From: Patescibacteria group bacterium
Lineage (GTDB): Bacteria > Patescibacteriota > Patescibacteriia > Patescibacteriales > Patescibacteriaceae
NCBI GenBank assembly: GCA_030583705.1
Contig: CP129471.1
Coordinates: 114,506-178,505 of the forward strand
Reading direction: 5' to 3'
DNA length: 64,000 nt
Position 1 is the stretch's first letter, and each line of letters opens with the position of its first letter. Below are positions 59,852-64,000 of this stretch, in pieces. The position numbers and the translations under genes are program-made. The notes beneath the pieces were generated by a model. The model was not told the origin of the DNA and did not search any database. It saw nothing but the letters and a program-made list of their open reading frames with translations.

Positions 59852-60259
59852 ATGACACAAAATACAAATCGTAAGGGTTTTACTTTGATTGAATTGTTGG
59901 TGGTTATCGCCATTATTGGTATTCTTTCAACTTTGGCTGTCGTTGCCCTCGGTAATGCCAGAATGAAGTCTCGTGACGCTAAGCGTGTTTCTGATGTTCG
60001 TCAGATTCAGACTGCTTTGGAGTTACACTTGAATGATCAATCAACTTATCCGGCTAACCTTACCAGCGGTATTCCTACCTATATGCCGGTTATTCCAACT
60101 AATCCAGCACCTCAAAATGATGGAAGTTGTCCCGGTGGTCCTTATACCTATACCCAGACAAACGCAGGTGCTTCTTACACTTTAAGATTCTGCCTTGGTG
60201 CAGATACCGGAAGTATAGGAGCTGGCACTCGTACACTCACCCCGGTGGGTATTCAGTAA
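59852..60259 (+). CDS. pilA: Major type IV pilin, copy 1
   Basis: The 135-aa prepilin has a short basic leader MTQNTNRKG, cleavage before F10, and the hydrophobic helix [21 protein letters not shown] helical extension ([20 protein letters not shown]) and a small beta head with one cysteine pair ([10 protein letters not shown]...LRFCLG) follow, the probable disulfide loop. Its own strong promoter, ribosome-binding site and terminator, and the location after pilC, mark it as the main fibre subunit. The mature protein is identical to that of copy 2. Confidence 0.93.
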   Translation: MTQNTNRKGFTLIELLVVIAIIGILSTLAVVALGNARMKSRDAKRVSDVRQIQTALELHLNDQSTYPANLTSGIPTYMPVIPTNPAPQNDGSCPGGPYTYTQTNAGASYTLRFCLGADTGSIGAGTRTLTPVGIQ

Positions 60260-60280
60260 TTTATTTTTCAAAAAATATAT

Positions 60281-60320
60281 AAAAATACAGATAATGAGAT
60301 ATTCTCATGATCTGTATTTT
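60281..60320 (+). terminator. Terminator of pilin gene 1
   Basis: AAAATACAGAT pairs with ATCTGTATTTT, and ATGAG with CTCAT inside it, separated by an A/G mismatch. In copy 2 this mismatch is a C-G pair. Confidence 0.82.
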
Positions 60321-60468
60321 TATATAATTAAACTTTTTTATCTTTTCTATGTTTCCATGATTATTTTGTTTTATACTCTCCTCTAGTGAAGCTATGATTT
60401 TATAAGTAACTCCTCATATAGCTTAGCTGAATAATTCATGGTTATCCACAAGTGTTTTTTAAAGGCTC

Positions 60469-60497
60469 TTGCGCCTAATTGTAAAAAAGTGTATAAT
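60469..60497 (+). promoter_or_regulatory. Predicted promoter of pilin gene 2
   Basis: TTGCGC (60469-60474), 17 bases, TATAAT (60492-60497), identical to the copy 1 promoter, followed by the same leader palindrome and ribosome-binding site. Confidence 0.75.
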
Positions 60498-60553
60498 TTT
60501 ATTATATGTCTGGTACGTGTGTTCCAGTCTAAAAATAGAAAGGGGGTGACGCT

Positions 60554-60961
60554 ATGATAAAAAATACAAATCGCAAGGGTTTTACTTTGATTGAATTGTT
60601 GGTGGTTATCGCCATTATTGGTATTCTTTCAACTTTGGCTGTCGTTGCCCTCGGTAATGCCAGAATGAAGTCTCGTGACGCTAAGCGTGTTTCTGATGTT
60701 CGTCAGATTCAGACTGCTTTGGAGTTACACTTGAATGATCAATCAACTTACCCGGCTAACCTTACCAGCGGTATTCCTACCTATATGCCGGTTATTCCAA
60801 CTAATCCAGCACCTCAAAATGATGGAAGTTGTCCCGGTGGTCCTTATACCTATACCCAGACAAACGCAGGTGCTTCTTACACTTTGAGATTCTGCCTTGG
60901 TGCAGATACTGGAAGTATAGGAGCTGGTACTCGTACACTCACCCCGGTGGGTATTCAGTAA
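60554..60961 (+). CDS. pilA: Major type IV pilin, copy 2
   Basis: The 135-aa prepilin differs from copy 1 only at residues 2-3 of the leader (MIKNTNRKG in place of MTQNTNRKG), which are removed by PilD. All mature residues are the same, with a few silent changes in the DNA. Two independent transcription units for one subunit raise gene dosage. Head, helix and cysteine pair are as in copy 1. Confidence 0.93.
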   Translation: MIKNTNRKGFTLIELLVVIAIIGILSTLAVVALGNARMKSRDAKRVSDVRQIQTALELHLNDQSTYPANLTSGIPTYMPVIPTNPAPQNDGSCPGGPYTYTQTNAGASYTLRFCLGADTGSIGAGTRTLTPVGIQ

Positions 60962-60982
60962 TTTATTTTTCAAAAAATATAT

Positions 60983-61022
60983 AAAAATACAGATCATGAG
61001 ATATTCTTATGATCTGTATTTT
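60983..61022 (+). terminator. Terminator of pilin gene 2
   Basis: Same hairpin as after copy 1, with a stem that is now paired throughout apart from one G-T pair. It ends 8 bases before the next gene, so the ligase-like gene may depend on read-through. Confidence 0.82.
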
Positions 61023-61030
61023 GTAGGAAT

Positions 61031-63340
61031 ATGAAAAAAGAGGTGCTTATAAAAATTTCTTCGTTAGTTGTTGATTGGGGATTACGATTGTCGGTCTTTT
61101 TAGTACCAATTTATTTTGCTTGGTTTAAGGAGAATTACGGTGTTTTTGATCTTAACAAGGTTTTTCTTCTGGGCTTTTTAAGTGTTTTTATTTTGTCCGC
61201 TTGGTTTCTTAATCTTTCTTTAACTCGTTCTTGGTCTAGAGTTAGACAGACAAGAGTTTTTTTACCCTTTTCTTTAGTGATTCTCTCTTGGGGTTTAGCT
61301 ACTTTAGTAGCTATTAATTCTGAAATGGCTCTGTGGGGATCTTATGGCAGAAAACAGGGTCTTTATGCTTTACTTAATTACGCTTTAATATTTTTTATTG
61401 CTGTTAATTGGCTTAAGGATAGACGAAGTTTTGAGAAAATTTTAGCTTGGTGGTTGGCCGGGGTTTTCTTGTCTTGTTATTATGGTTTGATTCAGCTTGC
61501 GGGGCTTGATCCTTATAATTGGCTTGTAGTGTCAAACTATCGTATTTTTTCAGGGTATGGGCAGACTAATTTTTTTGCCCATTATTTGGTTGTTTCTATT
61601 CCGCTGACTGTTTATTTTATTTTTCAGGTGGCTAAAAAGAGGTTAATTATTTTTGCTTTATGGAGTCTTTTGGCCATGGAGTTTACTTGCTTACTCTTTA
61701 CTTATAGTCGCGGTGCTTGGTTGGCCTTACTGGCAGCTGGTTTTACTGCTTTTCTTTTTTGGTTGATTAGGAAAAAATATTTTAAAACTTTAACCACCAT
61801 TCTTGTTTTATCTGCTTGCTCAATTTTTTTATTATTTTTTACACCTCTTCGTTCTTTGGTTACTTCTTTTACCGATACCGAAGAGCACTCTTTTTTTGTA
61901 GTAAGAATTTCCAGTATTCTTGATTTTAAAAATGATACTATTAAAGCCAGGCTCCAATATTGGGAGCCTACTTTACCCACTTTTTTCAAAGAAACTCCTT
62001 TACGTAATCAACTATTTGGCTATGGTCCAGATAATCAGGAATTTTTTTATAGTCGCTTGTACCAAGCTGATTGGGCTTATTTTGAGGCTATTAACTCTTT
62101 TCCAGATAGGGCACACTTGGTTTTTTTTGATATTCTTTTACATTTCGGAATTTTGGGCTTATTGGCCTTTACTTGGTTTAGTTTTCTAATTATCAAAAGG
62201 CTATTTCTTTTTATTCTAAGATCACCCGAGCAAGGTAATTACTTTCTCGCTCTGACGGTTTTTGTTTCCTTAGTCGCTTATTTTGTTAATAACCTTTTTA
62301 GTTTTTCTACCACTGCTATGAGTCTTTTGTGGTTTATTTTAATGGCCATAGCTTGGTTAATTCCCGATAATTACCGATTAACAATTAAGCCAATAAAGTC
62401 TTTTAGTTCAATTTCTCTTTATTTTATTACTTTTTTTGTTTTCTTGACCACTTTTTTTGTTTGGTATATGCATGGGTTAAGTGCTTATGTAGCTGATCAT
62501 TATTTATATGAAGCTAAAAAGTTGGGTCACAAAGCACCATGTGCACAAGTTTTACCGAAAATAAATAAAATGCTTGATTGGTATTTTGTTGAACCTCTTT
62601 ATAGGGAAAATTATCTAAGTTATTATTCTAGATGTTTATCTTCTATTGATAAACAAGAGGATAGGCTATTGGTAGCTTCTTTAATGGATGAGGTTTTTGA
62701 CAGTTTAAAGAAAAATTATCAGCTTTATAACCATAATTTAAGCATAGCTTTAAGCTATACTACCTTGGGTGAATATCTTGATAAAAAATACTATGAGGAG
62801 GCTGAAGAAATTTATTTTGATTTAATCAATTTAAATCCTTGGCTTACTTCCACTTACCAAGATTTTGGTATAATGAGAATTAAACAGCAGAGATTCGAAG
62901 AAGCTATTGATATTTTCCAGGAAGGTTTGAATAGATCTCCAGATTCTTATAAATATGATACTATAAGAAGGGAATTAATTAAGAGATCTTTAGCTAACTT
63001 TCATGAATTAATTGGCAGTGTTTATTTTATGAAGAATGAGCTTGGCCTTTCTTTGGAGTCTTATCAAAAGGCGGTGGAATTAAATCCTAAGTTAGCCACT
63101 GCCTATAAAAAAATTGCTGATATCGCTTATGCCAGAGGAGAGTTTGAGGAGGCGATAAGATTAACCTATTTAGGTTATAGTCAATTTCCCAATGACTATA
63201 CTTGGTCATATGCTTTAGCCATTCTTTATCATGAAAAAAAAGACACGGAAAAGGCTTTAGAGTATTCTTATAAAGCTTTGTCTTTAAGCCCAGAGAATGA
63301 ACAGGTTAAGGAGCTTTTGGAAATTATTGAAAACCAATAG
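61031..63340 (+). CDS. O-antigen ligase/Wzy-like membrane protein with C-terminal TPRs
   Basis: The 769-aa protein has about ten to twelve transmembrane helices in its first 475 residues, with a Wzy_C-like core (WGSYGRKQGLYALLNYALIF, SGYGQTNFFAHYLVVSIPLT, TYSRGAWLALLAAGF) and a large external loop (about 290-360; FGYGPDNQEFFY). Residues about 560-769 form TPR repeats (LESYQKAVELNPKLATAYKK, ALEYSYKALSLSPENEQVKE). This class joins glycans to lipid or protein, including pilin-glycosylating PglL/TfpO-type enzymes. Its place between pilin genes and pilD suggests pilin or surface-protein glycosylation. Substrate and acceptor are inferred. Confidence 0.8.
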   Translation: MKKEVLIKISSLVVDWGLRLSVFLVPIYFAWFKENYGVFDLNKVFLLGFLSVFILSAWFLNLSLTRSWSRVRQTRVFLPFSLVILSWGLATLVAINSEMALWGSYGRKQGLYALLNYALIFFIAVNWLKDRRSFEKILAWWLAGVFLSCYYGLIQLAGLDPYNWLVVSNYRIFSGYGQTNFFAHYLVVSIPLTVYFIFQVAKKRLIIFALWSLLAMEFTCLLFTYSRGAWLALLAAGFTAFLFWLIRKKYFKTLTTILVLSACSIFLLFFTPLRSLVTSFTDTEEHSFFVVRISSILDFKNDTIKARLQYWEPTLPTFFKETPLRNQLFGYGPDNQEFFYSRLYQADWAYFEAINSFPDRAHLVFFDILLHFGILGLLAFTWFSFLIIKRLFLFILRSPEQGNYFLALTVFVSLVAYFVNNLFSFSTTAMSLLWFILMAIAWLIPDNYRLTIKPIKSFSSISLYFITFFVFLTTFFVWYMHGLSAYVADHYLYEAKKLGHKAPCAQVLPKINKMLDWYFVEPLYRENYLSYYSRCLSSIDKQEDRLLVASLMDEVFDSLKKNYQLYNHNLSIALSYTTLGEYLDKKYYEEAEEIYFDLINLNPWLTSTYQDFGIMRIKQQRFEEAIDIFQEGLNRSPDSYKYDTIRRELIKRSLANFHELIGSVYFMKNELGLSLESYQKAVELNPKLATAYKKIADIAYARGEFEEAIRLTYLGYSQFPNDYTWSYALAILYHEKKDTEKALEYSYKALSLSPENEQVKELLEIIENQ

Positions 63341-63378
63341 CCTTGTCTTTGATTGGTTTTTCCTATATTATTATAATA

Positions 63379-64000
63379 ATGAGTTTTATGGAATTATTTG
63401 TTTTAATTATCTTATTTGGATTGATTATCGGCAGTTTTTTAAATTGTCTTATTTGGCGTCTTTATGCTGGAGAAACTTTGCTTGGCCGATCTTATTGTCC
63501 CCATTGCAGGGTTAATATCGGCTGGTATGACAATATTCCTTTTTTAAGTTATTTAATCCTTTTGGGTAAGTGTAGACATTGTAGAAAAAGTATTCATTGG
63601 CATTATCCGCTGGTTGAAGTTTTAACGGCCGGTATTTTTGCTTTGGTGTTTTATTATTTAAGTCGTTTTAACGGCTTGGCTTTTGATTGGGATTGGACGG
63701 TCTGGTTAACCTTAGCTCGTGATTTATTTATTGTCTGTATTTTTTTGGTGATTTTAATTATGGATATGCGTTGGTATGTGGTTTCCGATCTTGTAACCAT
63801 ACCAGCTATAGTGATAATTACAGTTATTAATTTACTCTTAGGGTACAGTTGGAGTATTATCGGCTTAGGTGCTTTGGTTGGTGGTGGTTTTTTCCTTTTG
63901 CAATATTTAATTTCCCGCGGTCGCTGGATAGGTGATGGAGACATTAGGATAGGTTTACTACTTGGTGTCTTTTTTGGTTGGCCGATGGTAATATCTTCTA
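63379..64000 (+). CDS. pilD: Prepilin peptidase PilD (3' end beyond the window)
   Basis: The frame is open from the ATG at 63379 (or MELF at 63388) to the window edge, about 207 residues. It reads LFGLIIGSFLNCLIWRL, then two CxxC pairs in SYCPHCRVNI and GKCRHCRKSIHWHYPLVE, the first aspartate in LIMDMRWYVVSD and the second in GDGDIRIG. These are all features of the bifunctional aspartic prepilin peptidase and N-methylase. It cleaves the leaders of the pilins in this window. Only the C-terminus is missing. Confidence 0.92.
   Translation, partial: MSFMELFVLIILFGLIIGSFLNCLIWRLYAGETLLGRSYCPHCRVNIGWYDNIPFLSYLILLGKCRHCRKSIHWHYPLVEVLTAGIFALVFYYLSRFNGLAFDWDWTVWLTLARDLFIVCIFLVILIMDMRWYVVSDLVTIPAIVIITVINLLLGYSWSIIGLGALVGGGFFLLQYLISRGRWIGDGDIRIGLLLGVFFGWPMVISS

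Larger units (their letters stand above)
59739..60320. repeat. 582-bp tandem duplication unit, copy 1 (promoter, pilin, terminator)
   Basis: This unit recurs at 60441-61022 with a constant offset of 702. It contains promoter, leader, the whole pilin gene and its terminator, with only a few substitutions. A unique 120-base stretch (60321-60440) separates the copies. Confidence 0.93.
60441..61022. repeat. 582-bp tandem duplication unit, copy 2
   Basis: Second copy of the promoter-pilin-terminator unit. The near-identity includes the untranslated parts, so duplication is recent or the copies are kept alike by gene conversion. Confidence 0.93.

Noticed and set aside
1-64000. A diversity-generating retroelement reverse transcriptase or template repeat
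   Set aside because: No frame with reverse-transcriptase motifs and no adenine-rich copy of a FISUMP tail was seen. The RNase H gene at 74 is a stand-alone housekeeping type.
1-64000. CRISPR array, insertion sequence, prophage or integron
   Set aside because: No regularly spaced repeats with unique spacers, no transposase or integrase, no phage structural genes.
1-64000. Recoding of TGA to glycine, as in Gracilibacteria
   Set aside because: TGA ends ybeY and the DUF4143 ATPase at the expected lengths, and no gene contains in-frame TGA.

Overview
This window most likely comes from the genome of a Candidate Phyla Radiation (Patescibacteria) bacterium, probably of the Parcubacteria/Falkowbacteria-like kind. 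This is inferred from AT-rich DNA, compact housekeeping genes in scattered order, a shortened Rel protein, giant secreted proteins anchored by VirB2-like segments, many pilin-type proteins and a complete type IV pilus locus without any other motility system. TGA is used as a stop, so the code is standard. Nothing resembles a prophage, an insertion sequence or CRISPR, and no gene-free stretch exceeds 300 bases.

Layout. (1) 1-10 kb: an RNase H gene, then a pilin-like protein with a C-type-lectin-like DUF1566 tip, then two giant secreted modular proteins (1063 and 1638 aa) built from repeated FISUMP lectin-like domains separated by InlB-type beta repeats. Parts of these genes are nearly identical in DNA sequence, so they evolve by module duplication and exchange. 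(2) 10-15.8 kb: a surface-assembly operon. It encodes a small secreted beta protein related to the shared domain of the giants, a DUF916/WxL-interacting-like membrane protein, a secreted dockerin protein, two membrane-anchored cohesin-like proteins and a phosphomannomutase/phosphoglucomutase. (3) 15.8-28.6 kb: housekeeping genes (gdhA, trpS, a slipin, a DUF4143 ATPase, tsaD, tRNA-Leu, ppsA, lepB, an unusual hisS, rpsU, rel). (4) 28.7-40 kb: two giant proteins (908 and 2224 aa) with a VirB2/TrbC-like two-helix N-terminus fused to Ig-like, TIG, Cys-rich and fibronectin III regions, followed by two membrane proteins with thrombospondin type 3 calcium repeats. (5) 40-51.8 kb: ybeY, dgkA, ftsA, ftsZ, rpsB, tsf, a soluble histidine kinase, a FISUMP-tipped pilin, a KH protein, trmD, radA and a WD40-like protein. 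(6) 51.9-64 kb: the type IV pilus operon pilM-N-O-(P-like)-B-[CheY-like regulator]-C, two tandem identical major pilins, a Wzy/ligase-like protein with TPRs, and pilD (cut by the window end).

How it fits together. LepB and PilD can process the secreted and pilin-type proteins. The pilus machinery can carry lectin-tipped pilins made from the same domain families as the giant proteins. The cohesin/dockerin and WxL-like pairs look like docking systems for a cell with no visible sortase signals. I read the window as an adhesion and attachment arsenal of a host-dependent cell, embedded among normal housekeeping genes. Functional links between surface genes are inference from domains and neighbourhood.
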